Shown piece after piece: positions 1 to 9,754 of a stretch of 24,096 bases of DNA. A program made the position numbers and the translations under genes. Location: positions 1 to 24,096 of the forward strand of contig JAUXDE010000011.1 in assembly GCA_030618495.1 (NCBI GenBank), in the 5' to 3' direction. The stretch comes from Clostridia bacterium (GTDB taxonomy: Bacteria > UBA6262 > WVXT01 > JAUXBS01). The first letter of the stretch is position 1. Each line of letters begins with the position of its first letter. Under the pieces are notes generated by a model. That model worked only from the letters and a program-made list of their open reading frames with translations, was not told the DNA's origin and searched no databases.

Positions 1-45
1 AAGAAAAAAATAAAGCATAACCATAAATTCTTAATGGGAGGAATA

Positions 46-1617
46 ATGCCAAAAATCAGAAGGGCGCTTATCAGCGTATCAAACAAGACGGGAATTGAGT
101 CATTTGCAAAAGGATTGAACGAACTGGGAGTGGAAATTCTTTCCACCGGAGGCACCGCCAAAAGGTTGAAAGACCTGGGGATACCTGTGCGTTCGGTATC
201 TGATTACACGGGGTATCCAGAGATGATGGACGGCAGGGTGAAAACGCTTCACCCGAAAATACATGCAGCCCTGCTTGCCCTCAGGGAAAACGAGAAACAC
301 ATGGAACAGGTGAAGGAGCACAATATTGAACTCATAGACATGGTTGTAGTCAATCTTTACCCGTTTAAAAGGACGATATCGAAACCCGGTATTACCCTGG
401 AAGAGGCGATAGAGAACATTGACATAGGCGGTCCTACGATGCTGCGTTCAGCGGCAAAGAATTATAAGAATGTAGCAGTAATATGCAATCATACGAGATA
501 CCAGCATATTCTTGAGGAAATGAAGAATAATGACGGGTGCGTGAGTGAAAAGTCATGCGCGGTGCTTGCTTTTGAGGTTTTTGACCACACGACAAAGTAC
601 GATGAAATGATTGCCAAGTATCTCGGCAAGCAGTTCCTTGAAAAGGAGAACAGGGTGGAAGTGGATTTTCCCGACAGGCTTGAAATCCATATGCAGAAAA
701 TCCAGGACCTGAGATACGGGGAAAACAGCCACCAGAAGGCGGCTTTCTACAGGAGGGCGGGAGAGAGCGTCAAGGGGCTGGTTAACCTGAAGAAACTGCA
801 CGGCAAGGAACTTTCGTTCAACAATATACTGGACCTTGAGGCGGCGTGGAGGATAGTTCTGGATTTCAAGGAGCCGGTTTCGGTGATAATCAAACACACG
901 AATCCCTGCGGGGTTGCAACGGGAAAAGACATGTGCGCGGCTTACCTTGCGGCGCTTGAGTGCGATCCCATAAGCGCCTTTGGCAGTGTCGTAGGTTTCA
1001 ACAGGGAAGTTGATGAAAAAACGGCTTTGGAGGTTAGCAAAAATTTCGTTGAAGCGGTTATTGCCCCGCGTTTTGAAGAAGCCGCGCTGGCAGTGCTCAA
1101 GAAAAAAGAAAATATACGGCTGATAGTATTGAATGAAGATGAGTTCAAGAAAAAGGATTACGATTACAAGAGGATATCGGGCGGTTTGCTGGTCCAGAAC
1201 AACGATGGCGCCGTGTTTGGCGATGAACTGAAGGTTGTGACTAAAAAGAAACCCACGGATGAGGAAATGAATGCCCTGAAATTCGCATGGAAAATCTGCA
1301 AGCATGTCAAGTCAAATGCGATTGTCTATACCACGAAGGACAGGACCATAGGCATAGGCGCGGGACAGATGAGCAGGGTTGATTCAAGCGAGCTTGCGAT
1401 AGCCAAGGCAATGAAACAGAAATTGAAGATAAAGGGCACTGTCCTTGCGTCGGATGCCTTCTTCCCGTTCAGGGACGCAGTTGATGCCGCCGCAAAGGCA
1501 GGCGTTACGGCCATAATTCAGCCGGGGGGCGCAAAAAAGGATGATGAAGTGATAGCCGCCTGCGATGAATACAAAATTTCAATGGTGTTCACTGGAATGA
1601 GGCACTTTAAACATTAG
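46..1617 (+). CDS. purH: Bifunctional AICAR formyltransferase / IMP cyclohydrolase
   Basis: Catalyses the last two steps of de novo purine synthesis in the cytoplasm: formylation of AICAR with 10-formyl-THF and ring closure to IMP. The 523-residue length is usual for the family. The N-terminal MGS-like cyclohydrolase domain shows STGGT (33-37) and DGRVKTLHPKIHA (62-74). The C-terminal transformylase domain has the KHTNPCG motif (283-289), whose Lys-His pair is catalytic in known enzymes. I chose the ATG at 46 because a GGGAGG Shine-Dalgarno lies at 36-41; the in-frame ATG at 34 overlaps that site and adds four residues. It is the first gene of a purine block with purB and purA downstream. A 7-bp AT-rich inverted repeat (1606-1612/1623-1629) spans its stop codon and is too weak to call a terminator. 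Confidence 0.97.
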   Translation: MPKIRRALISVSNKTGIESFAKGLNELGVEILSTGGTAKRLKDLGIPVRSVSDYTGYPEMMDGRVKTLHPKIHAALLALRENEKHMEQVKEHNIELIDMVVVNLYPFKRTISKPGITLEEAIENIDIGGPTMLRSAAKNYKNVAVICNHTRYQHILEEMKNNDGCVSEKSCAVLAFEVFDHTTKYDEMIAKYLGKQFLEKENRVEVDFPDRLEIHMQKIQDLRYGENSHQKAAFYRRAGESVKGLVNLKKLHGKELSFNNILDLEAAWRIVLDFKEPVSVIIKHTNPCGVATGKDMCAAYLAALECDPISAFGSVVGFNREVDEKTALEVSKNFVEAVIAPRFEEAALAVLKKKENIRLIVLNEDEFKKKDYDYKRISGGLLVQNNDGAVFGDELKVVTKKKPTDEEMNALKFAWKICKHVKSNAIVYTTKDRTIGIGAGQMSRVDSSELAIAKAMKQKLKIKGTVLASDAFFPFRDAVDAAAKAGVTAIIQPGGAKKDDEVIAACDEYKISMVFTGMRHFKH

Positions 1618-1652
1618 TGTAGGTTTAAATCATAAATAAAACCGGGGTTACT

Positions 1653-2129
1653 ATGAAAAAGGGTAAGAAAAATATCAAGCGTCCGTCATGGGATGAGTAC
1701 TTCATGGAGATTGCGGACGTTGTCAGGAAACGTTCAACGTGTATCAGGAGAAAAGTAGGAGCTCTTGTCGTAATGAATAAGAGGATACTCGCAACGGGCT
1801 ATAACGGGACTGTTAGTGGTCTTACACATTGTACTGATATTGGCTGTCTGAGAGAAAAGATGAAAATTCCCTCCGGTGAAAGACATGAACTGTGCCGAGG
1901 GCTTCACGCGGAACAGAACGCTCTTCTTTTTGCCGCAAGGAGCGGAGAGGATATGAAAGGCGCCGTCCTTTACTGTACGAATCAGCCCTGTGTGGTTTGC
2001 GCGAAAATGATAATACAATCGGGTATAAGAAAAATAATTTACAAGGGTGTTTATCCAGATAAATTATCGCTGGATATGTTAAGGGAAGCCGGGATAAAAC
2101 TGGTGCAGGTCAAAGACGAAAAAAAATAA
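1653..2129 (+). CDS. Deoxycytidylate (dCMP) deaminase family protein
   Basis: A 158-residue zinc-dependent deaminase of the dCMP deaminase/ComEB family. In this family the enzyme converts dCMP to dUMP, feeding dTMP synthesis. The zinc-binding and catalytic signature is complete: H85-A-E87 and P112-C113-x-x-C116. Extra Cys and His residues at about 60-81 resemble the second zinc site of some dCMP deaminases. It sits 35 nt after purH and 15 nt before purB, so it is probably co-transcribed with the purine genes. The Shine-Dalgarno is poor (GGGG at 1644-1647). The exact substrate (dCMP rather than another cytidine nucleotide) is inferred from overall similarity and cannot be proved from motifs. 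Confidence 0.88.
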   Translation: MKKGKKNIKRPSWDEYFMEIADVVRKRSTCIRRKVGALVVMNKRILATGYNGTVSGLTHCTDIGCLREKMKIPSGERHELCRGLHAEQNALLFAARSGEDMKGAVLYCTNQPCVVCAKMIIQSGIRKIIYKGVYPDKLSLDMLREAGIKLVQVKDEKK

Positions 2130-2144
2130 ATTAGGGAGATTGAT

Positions 2145-4765
<2,621 letters not shown>

Positions 4766-4767
4766 TT

Positions 4768-4866
4768 ATGTTTCAATTCCGTTCGCCTGCCAAGATTGTT
4801 TTCGGCGCTTGCCTAAAAAACACTTACCTCAAATTCCACAAAAAAGAACCCCAGGGATGCAAATAA
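4768..4866 (+). pseudogene. N-terminal remnant of an iron-type alcohol dehydrogenase
   Basis: A 32-codon open frame begins 3 nt after the purA stop. It translates to MFQFRSPAKIVFGACLKNTY and about a dozen more residues before TAA. The opening F-x-F-x-x-P-x-K-I-x-F-G is the start typical of group III (iron-containing) alcohol dehydrogenases, where a Gly-x-Gly coenzyme-binding stretch follows. After about residue 15 the similarity fades, and nothing downstream restores the ~380-residue enzyme. There is no Shine-Dalgarno. I read it as a decayed or deletion-truncated gene; a small functional peptide is a less likely alternative. Confidence 0.5.
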
Positions 4867-4960
4867 GGAAGCGATTCTCAAAATCCCAAAAAAAGCATTC
4901 TAAGTAAAAAAGATGTGATATATTACACATTATATAGCGACGATATAAAGAATTATTAAC

Positions 4961-4989
4961 TTGACAAAATTCACGTTCTGTGATATACT
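4961..4989 (+). promoter_or_regulatory. Extended -10 sigma-70 promoter of the envelope cluster
   Basis: The -35 box TTGACA (4961-4966) is a perfect consensus. A 17-nt spacer leads to TATACT (4984-4989), which is preceded by TG at 4981-4982, the extended -10 signature. Transcription should start near 4996, giving a leader of about 90 nt before the ATG at 5088. This is the best promoter in the window, suggesting strong expression of the PorV-like protein. Confidence 0.8.
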
Positions 4990-5040
4990 CTCATTGTAAG
5001 CAATTTGTAAGGATTTAGTAAAAGACCTGTAAAGAAATAA

Positions 5041-5056
5041 GAGTTAGTCGTAACTC
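5041..5056 (+). promoter_or_regulatory. Small leader hairpin
   Basis: GAGTTA / GTCG / TAACTC forms a perfect 6-bp stem with a tetraloop in the predicted 5' leader, 17 nt upstream of the AGGAGG Shine-Dalgarno. There is no T-run, so it is not a terminator. It may stabilise the mRNA or be fortuitous. Confidence 0.35.
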
Positions 5057-5087
5057 GGATAAGACTATTTAAAAGGAGGAGTTAACA

Positions 5088-6152
5088 ATGGACATATTAC
5101 TTAGTGGGAATTTATATCAAAGGAACAGACGGACTTGTATTAGCAGGATTATCACGGTCATCAGGGTTACGCTCATGCTCTGCCTTGGGACCGGCGGCGT
5201 TGTGTATGGAAGTACATCGGAATACGATATCATAGGGGCGGTAGGGTATAACGCAAGGACAATTGCCCTGGGTGGATGTCTTGGAGCCATTACCAGTGAC
5301 GTGGATACTATTTTTCTGAATCCTGCCGGAATAGGGCGTTTCAATTCACAGGAAATAAACCTTAGTTATAACCGGTGGGTAAATGGTATGAGTTATGAGT
5401 CAGTAGGCTACATAGCTCCGATTGGCGGGATGACTCTGGGATTAAACGCGATTTACCAGAACCCGATGGGTGAAAATCCCAGTACAGATAATTTTTCCTC
5501 CCGCAACCTTGCGCTCAGCATGTCAGCCGGGAAAAAACTGGATGAAAGCATAATGCTGGGTGCGAATGTAAAAGCCATTCAGGAGGAAGTCGATGGTCAA
5601 AAGCAAAATTCATTAGTAGTTGACCTGGCAGGGTTGTACAACATAGGTATAATAGGGTTGACTGTTGGGTTTGGAGTGCAGAATATCGGTTCCAGGATAA
5701 AGGAATTAAGTAACGGTGGAGAACTTCCGCTGACTTTCAATCTTGGCGGAACCTACAGCACCCTTGGAGATTCCCTGTTCCTGGGTTTGGACTTGAACAT
5801 CATAGATGAAGGTGTCGTAGTTAATTCCGGCATTGAGTACATGCCCTTCAGTTTTCTGTCGTTAAGGACAGGCTACAGGGCAATGCTGGTTCCGGGTGGT
5901 GGATTTAACAGTTTTAGCAGATTGTCTACTGGATTTGGGCTGAATATTTTCAAGTTTCACGTTGATTATGCCTATGTTTACGACGGCTCCACGCAGGACG
6001 ATCATATTTTTTCAGTAAGGTTTAAGGTTATGATGGAGCCCTTCGGCGTAAAATCACCAAGCCCGGATAGATATGCAAAGAAACTCAAGAAAGGTAAAAA
6101 GCGCAGTTGTATAACCATTGATGGTGTGACCATGTGCTTGTATAATGATTAG
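5088..6152 (+). CDS. PorV/UPF0164-type outer-membrane beta-barrel protein
   Basis: A 354-residue exported protein. The N-terminus has a long basic stretch (RNRR, 13-16) and a hydrophobic segment at about 20-41 ending near VVYGS, consistent with a signal peptide with an extended n-region. The mature start carries ARTIALGGCLGA followed by IFLNPAGIG, the LGG...NPAG signature of the PorV/PorQ and FadL-like barrel superfamily. Alternating-hydrophobicity strands then continue to about residue 320. After the last strand there is an unusual basic tail (KKLKKGKKR) with Cys341 and Cys350. In PorV relatives the barrel serves protein secretion or surface attachment; that role here is inference. The start is fixed by AGGAGG at 5074-5079, 8 nt upstream. 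Confidence 0.8.
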   Translation: MDILLSGNLYQRNRRTCISRIITVIRVTLMLCLGTGGVVYGSTSEYDIIGAVGYNARTIALGGCLGAITSDVDTIFLNPAGIGRFNSQEINLSYNRWVNGMSYESVGYIAPIGGMTLGLNAIYQNPMGENPSTDNFSSRNLALSMSAGKKLDESIMLGANVKAIQEEVDGQKQNSLVVDLAGLYNIGIIGLTVGFGVQNIGSRIKELSNGGELPLTFNLGGTYSTLGDSLFLGLDLNIIDEGVVVNSGIEYMPFSFLSLRTGYRAMLVPGGGFNSFSRLSTGFGLNIFKFHVDYAYVYDGSTQDDHIFSVRFKVMMEPFGVKSPSPDRYAKKLKKGKKRSCITIDGVTMCLYND

Positions 6153-6165
6153 AGGGAGGAATTGA

Positions 6166-6318
6166 GTGGTATACAAAATAAAAAAGATTTTTCTTTGTAC
6201 CTTGATGCTAATGCTGATGATACAGTCCGGCTGTGCATCTGCTTCAAAGAAGAAGGCATCGGAGAATGGTAAGGACGATTGCCCGAAATGCAGGAAAAAA
6301 GCAGATAGAAACCGGTAA
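6166..6318 (+). CDS. Small CxxC lipoprotein (50 aa), GTG start
   Basis: A short gene that begins at GTG 6166 behind a GGGAGGA Shine-Dalgarno (6154-6160). The protein opens with VVYKIKKIFLCTLMLMLMIQ and then SGC, a lipobox-like site (Q-S-G-C, with the usual Leu at -3 replaced by Gln). After the putative lipidated Cys23 come Ser/Ala/Lys-rich residues and a CPKC pair (39-42), a knuckle able to bind zinc or form a disulfide. It lies 13 nt after the PorV-like gene and is followed by a hairpin, so it is probably the last gene of that unit. I do not recognise a family. The gene reality rests on the Shine-Dalgarno, the lipoprotein signal and its position. Confidence 0.65.
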   Translation: MVYKIKKIFLCTLMLMLMIQSGCASASKKKASENGKDDCPKCRKKADRNR

Positions 6319-6374
6319 AAACCGAGACACTATGTTTTCTGACTATTTATGAAAATCAGAACTGTCCCGGTTTT
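6318..6374 (+). terminator. Stem-loop terminator after the small lipoprotein
   Basis: AAAACCGAGACA (6318-6329) pairs with TGTCCCGGTTTT (6363-6374) in a 12-bp stem with one A-C mismatch. A second short stem, TTCTGA/TCAGAA, can form inside it. The 3' arm ends in TTTT followed by CCTGTT, and the 5' arm begins with AAAA, so it could work in both directions. It probably ends the transcript that starts at 4996. Confidence 0.6.
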
Positions 6375-6409
6375 CCTGTTAACCACGCTAATTTAGAGGA
6401 GTAAAGTTT

Positions 6410-7066
6410 ATGAAGGTAACCGTAAAATTAATCTATATTATACTTGTTGTGGTTTTATTCTTGCCGGGGAAGGCATTTTGCCAGGGAAACGAACGGAAGA
6501 TTGTGGATAAAACAGCTTTTAGCCCGTATTATGATACTCTGAACGATAAGAAAGCTCCCGTAAAAGTTGACGATGAAAAACGACTGGTGCCGGAATCCAT
6601 GGAAGAAAAAAAAGCCATCGGTTACGGGGGGGACCCGGGGCTTCATGACGGAATTTCTTTTAAATACTGGTTTAAGAAGGATATGGCTGTCAGCGTTAAT
6701 GCAAAACTACTGTTAGAAACGGAAGGCGGAAACCTTGAACATAATATTAACATAAGGCCCAAGTTGCTTATGAATGTTTCAAAAAGCGATATATTACTGA
6801 TAAACCTTTTTGCGGGTCTTGACATTCTTTTCAGCGATAATATTGACCATACAAGCGAAGGTGACTGGCACGTGCTGTATGCCATTGCCGGGATCTCACC
6901 GGAACTTTTCATAACCGAAAATTTTTCAATAGAGACGTCTTTCGGGGCATATCTTGAACTGCTTGGCGGTAGCAGCGGCGCGGGAGGAAACAATAATACG
7001 GTGTCGTTCGGAACGTTGGGGGATTCGATTAGCCAGGCATCAATAAGTTTTAATATATATTTCTGA
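6410..7066 (+). CDS. Small outer-membrane beta-barrel protein, unknown function
   Basis: A 218-residue exported protein. Residues 1-24 form a clear signal peptide (KLIYIILVVVLFLPGKAF). A charged, Lys/Glu-rich linker follows (about 26-70), then a C-terminal domain of about 140 residues made of amphipathic strands separated by Gly/Asn/Asp turns. It ends in SISFNIYF, with the terminal aromatic residue expected of a BAM-inserted barrel. The size fits a barrel of about eight strands such as the OmpA/OmpX-like fold; this is inferred from pattern, not from a recognised motif. GAGGAG lies at 6396-6401. No promoter is obvious between it and the preceding hairpin. Confidence 0.65.
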   Translation: MKVTVKLIYIILVVVLFLPGKAFCQGNERKIVDKTAFSPYYDTLNDKKAPVKVDDEKRLVPESMEEKKAIGYGGDPGLHDGISFKYWFKKDMAVSVNAKLLLETEGGNLEHNINIRPKLLMNVSKSDILLINLFAGLDILFSDNIDHTSEGDWHVLYAIAGISPELFITENFSIETSFGAYLELLGGSSGAGGNNNTVSFGTLGDSISQASISFNIYF

Positions 7067-7119
7067 CGTAAAAATAACAATTCCCGCAAAAATACCGCAA
7101 AATATTCCATAAATATATC

Positions 7120-7148
7120 TTGACTTCTGGCAGCAATTTTATTAGAAT
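7120..7148 (+). promoter_or_regulatory. Sigma-70 promoter of the TPR pair
   Basis: TTGACT (7120-7125), a 17-nt spacer and TAGAAT (7143-7148). Transcription would start near 7155, about 35 nt before the ATG at 7190. It separates the first envelope unit from the TPR-TPR-barrel unit. Confidence 0.65.
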
Positions 7149-7189
7149 AAAATCAAATAATAACAAAATTAAAAGGAGAAAATATATTA

Positions 7190-8044
7190 ATGAAAAGAGT
7201 TATAATATTATTTCTGACAATCTTTCTTGGCGCCGGATTTTTAAGTTATGTTCATTCAGGCCAGTCAATAAAGGTTGCGGATGAACTGCTTGAAAACGAG
7301 TGTTTTGAAAGGGCCATTGAGGAGTATCTGAAACTGGTTTACCTGAATGTAAGTGATAAATATAACGCAAATGCTGAATATAAGGTCGGTTTATGCCTGC
7401 AGAGGAATAAGAAATATTGGCGCGCGGTCCAGCAGTGGGAGAACGTTATAAAGAAGTACCCCGCGACCGAATGGGCGAAGAAAGCGAAGGACGGCATAAA
7501 GGCGGTTAAAATAATAACGGAGGATGTTAACAGAATATACGATGTAGCCGGCAGGAAGTACGAGGTAAACAGGAATCCCCGGTACCCGCTGAAATTGAGG
7601 GACAAACTTGCTGAAATGTATATAAGGTTCGGAGATGATTTTGCGGACAGGGCGTGGGTGTCCAGCGGTTATAAAATGGAACTTGAGAAATATGAATTTG
7701 AAACAGCGCAGTACTGGTATGAAAAAGTTATATCGGAATACCCGGACTCCTTCATTGCCCCTTATGCGATTGAAAGGCTGGGCTACCTTTATTATAGAAG
7801 CGAACTTCCAGGTAATTATTCAAAAGCCGTCGAACAGTACATGAGGATGCCGGAACTGTTTGGTGACAGGGTTTTATGGGTTCTAAGGGGGTTGAGGCTT
7901 GCCGCGGATACCCACAGGGACAAGTTGAAGAGGAAAGCTTCTATTGAAATCTATGAGAGAATTCGTGACCTTGCTGCCGAAAAAATAGGTGATGATAGTT
8001 TTTATAAAAACTATGCTGAAACACAGATTGAATCTGTGAAATAA
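7190..8044 (+). CDS. Exported TPR-type protein, copy 1 of a tandem pair
   Basis: A 284-residue protein with a signal peptide (1 to about 24, VIILFLTIFLGAGF core) and no lipobox, so a periplasmic location is likely. The rest is helical with TPR-like repeats: ENECFERAIEEYLKLV (35-50), KVGLCLQRNKKYWRAVQQWE (65-84) and ETAQYWYEKVISEYP in the second half. Tyr-Pro repeat ends recall the TPRs of BamD and YbgF. It is a full-length paralog of the next gene: both share ENECF, G-x-CLQR-x-KKYW and the C-terminal SFY...TQ segment, plus a Cys-Cys pair 31 residues apart (C38 and C69 here). AAGGAG at 7173-7178 supports the start. The partner and function are unknown; scaffold or assembly roles are typical of such repeats. 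Confidence 0.75.
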   Translation: MKRVIILFLTIFLGAGFLSYVHSGQSIKVADELLENECFERAIEEYLKLVYLNVSDKYNANAEYKVGLCLQRNKKYWRAVQQWENVIKKYPATEWAKKAKDGIKAVKIITEDVNRIYDVAGRKYEVNRNPRYPLKLRDKLAEMYIRFGDDFADRAWVSSGYKMELEKYEFETAQYWYEKVISEYPDSFIAPYAIERLGYLYYRSELPGNYSKAVEQYMRMPELFGDRVLWVLRGLRLAADTHRDKLKRKASIEIYERIRDLAAEKIGDDSFYKNYAETQIESVK

Positions 8045-8065
8045 AATAAAGTACAGGAGAAAATA

Positions 8066-8923
8066 ATGCTTAAAAGAAAATTAACGGTTTTAGTAATAAC
8101 GGTAGTTCTCCTTGGAGGATTCCTCGGGGTTGCTTCGGGAGAGCAGGGGGGGAATGCCCTGTACAAATACGCTTCCGCGTTATATGAGAATGAGTGTTTC
8201 GTACCGGCTATTGTCCGGTTTAACGAGGTGATAAACACTTACCCGGACAGTAAGCACGTTCAGGAAAGCAAGTATTTAATAGGGGAATGCCTGCAGCGCG
8301 AAAAGAAATACTGGAAAGCCATGAAGCACTGGGAGAAAGTCAGGGACGAGTATCCGGGAACGGATACTGAAAAAAAGTGCGAAGAAGCCATACAAATGGT
8401 GAAAAGAATAACGGAAGTTAACAATTTTACCGACAAGGAAGAGTTTTTACGGTATCCCGTGACGATTAAGGACATGGTGACGCAGACCTGCATTGATAAT
8501 ATAGTTGAGCATGAAAGCATGATGGTTATAAGTGACATGCCTAATAAACCTGAAATTGCAAGGGGGGTGGCATGGTGCGATAAGATACTTTCCGAACTCA
8601 AAGATTCGCCGATAGCCGTGAATGCGTACGATAAAAGAGGATGGATTGATTTCCTGAAAAATTCACCTTCTGACAGCAAGAAGGCTATTGAACATTACCT
8701 CAAGACATTGGATGCGTTCCCTGAAGACTACCAGTGGGTACTGAGAAATATTAAATGGTCTGCCATGATTGCAAGTGACCCCTTATATATTGGCGACTTG
8801 AAGTACGGTGAGGAGTTGTACAGGAAACTGATTGAAGAGTCAAGAAAAAGAATAGGCAAGGTAAGTTTCTATGAATCATTTGCGAAGACGCAGTTAAGAA
8901 TAATGGGAAAAGATGTAGAATAA
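8066..8923 (+). CDS. Exported TPR-type protein, copy 2 of a tandem pair
   Basis: A 285-residue paralog of the preceding gene, starting 21 nt after it behind AGGAGA (8055-8060). The signal peptide is at 1 to about 24 (LTVLVITVVLLGGFLGVASG). TPR-like helices follow: ENECFVPAIVRFNEVINTYP (41-60) and the ECLQREKKYWKAMKHWEKV region (74-92), each ending with a YP-type turn (59-60 and 96-97). Cys44 and Cys75 keep the 31-residue spacing of the first copy; Cys105 is extra. The C-terminal part keeps WVLR (around 224) and the SFY...TQ region. Divergence between the copies is large outside these blocks, which indicates an old duplication with separate roles, perhaps as a heterodimer (inference). Confidence 0.75.
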   Translation: MLKRKLTVLVITVVLLGGFLGVASGEQGGNALYKYASALYENECFVPAIVRFNEVINTYPDSKHVQESKYLIGECLQREKKYWKAMKHWEKVRDEYPGTDTEKKCEEAIQMVKRITEVNNFTDKEEFLRYPVTIKDMVTQTCIDNIVEHESMMVISDMPNKPEIARGVAWCDKILSELKDSPIAVNAYDKRGWIDFLKNSPSDSKKAIEHYLKTLDAFPEDYQWVLRNIKWSAMIASDPLYIGDLKYGEELYRKLIEESRKRIGKVSFYESFAKTQLRIMGKDVE

Positions 8924-8952
8924 ATGGAATTCTAGTTTGAAAGGAGAGAAAA

Positions 8953-9720
8953 ATGAGAAAATGTATGTCTTTGATTCTTGTGGCAGGGTTTCTGGTTGTT
9001 CTTACCGGTACCGCAGCTGCCAGGACAAGAGTTGAAAAATGGATGGATGTATCAGGGAGTTATACAAACAAAGATGTCGAAAGTGGAAATATGGTTGACT
9101 GGATGGTTACGTTAGACGGTAACCTGAACTTCATAATGGGCGTAAGGCAAGAAATAAGAACAAGACTGAAGTTAACAGCCGGTGAAGCAATCAGTTCTGT
9201 CGGTAAGTCTGTCAGGACCGAACAGGAACTCAACTTAAATTTAGATTATACTTACAAGGCCAGTCGTTATACAAGTTTTTCGGTTGTTACCAACCCAGTT
9301 GCTTTTGAGGGAGTTGAACTTTCTACTACAACTTTTGGAGATTCTTTAAAGGTGCGTTCCACGGTTTCAATGAATAAGTACATTTCTAAGCGCTTTGACT
9401 GGACGCTGGGATTAGAGAATTGGATGTATGGGAATACTGTTCTGGAAAAAAACAAGAACAGAATTTATGCAGAAATAATGTACTTCCAGCCGTTTGGCAG
9501 GTACCAGTCAAAGGTTAATCTGACCCAAAAACTCAATTTCACCAAAGATATTGCCGGTAGCGATGATGAAGTAATTTCAACAACCGTAGTTAGTTACGAA
9601 TTATATAAGAGATTAACTTTAGATTTTAATGGAGCATTTGCTTTACAAAGAAAAAATGGATGGAGTGTGAATAAGCTCTGGAAGAATATTTTTACCGGAC
9701 TAACCTGGCATTGGTATTAA
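8953..9720 (+). CDS. Outer-membrane beta-barrel protein, unknown family
   Basis: A 255-residue exported protein with a clean signal peptide (1 to about 23, ending TAAA-R). The mature part is almost entirely amphipathic strands of 8-12 residues with charged or Asn/Asp turns, such as ELNLNLDYTYKASRYTSFSV and the closing TGLTWHWY with a terminal tyrosine. These features indicate a beta-barrel of about 12 strands; the general look recalls DUF481/DUF3078-type barrels, but I cannot assign a family. It lies 29 nt after the second TPR gene with AAGGAG at 8941-8946, so it is likely co-transcribed and may be the membrane partner of the TPR pair. An inverted repeat follows. Confidence 0.7.
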   Translation: MRKCMSLILVAGFLVVLTGTAAARTRVEKWMDVSGSYTNKDVESGNMVDWMVTLDGNLNFIMGVRQEIRTRLKLTAGEAISSVGKSVRTEQELNLNLDYTYKASRYTSFSVVTNPVAFEGVELSTTTFGDSLKVRSTVSMNKYISKRFDWTLGLENWMYGNTVLEKNKNRIYAEIMYFQPFGRYQSKVNLTQKLNFTKDIAGSDDEVISTTVVSYELYKRLTLDFNGAFALQRKNGWSVNKLWKNIFTGLTWHWY

Positions 9721-9754
9721 TACTGTAACACCACACTGATAAAATGATGTTGGA

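Larger units (their letters stand above)
4766..5087. other. Long intergenic region between purA and the envelope cluster
   Basis: This is the longest gap in the window. From left to right it holds the alcohol dehydrogenase-like remnant (to 4866), an AT-rich stretch with a dyad TGTGA-N6-ACACA (4914-4929), a strong sigma-70 promoter (4961-4989), a leader of about 90 nt with a small perfect hairpin (5041-5056) and an AGGAGG Shine-Dalgarno (5074-5079). I see no tRNA, no clear terminator for purA and no other gene. Confidence 0.7.

Noticed and set aside
553-1305. A 250-codon open frame on the minus strand
   Set aside because: It lies entirely inside purH, has no domain-like features or Shine-Dalgarno, and purH is unambiguous.
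1606-1629. TTTAAAC/GTTTAAA hairpin at the purH stop
   Set aside because: AT-only stem without a T-run and inside a tightly spaced operon; not a convincing terminator.
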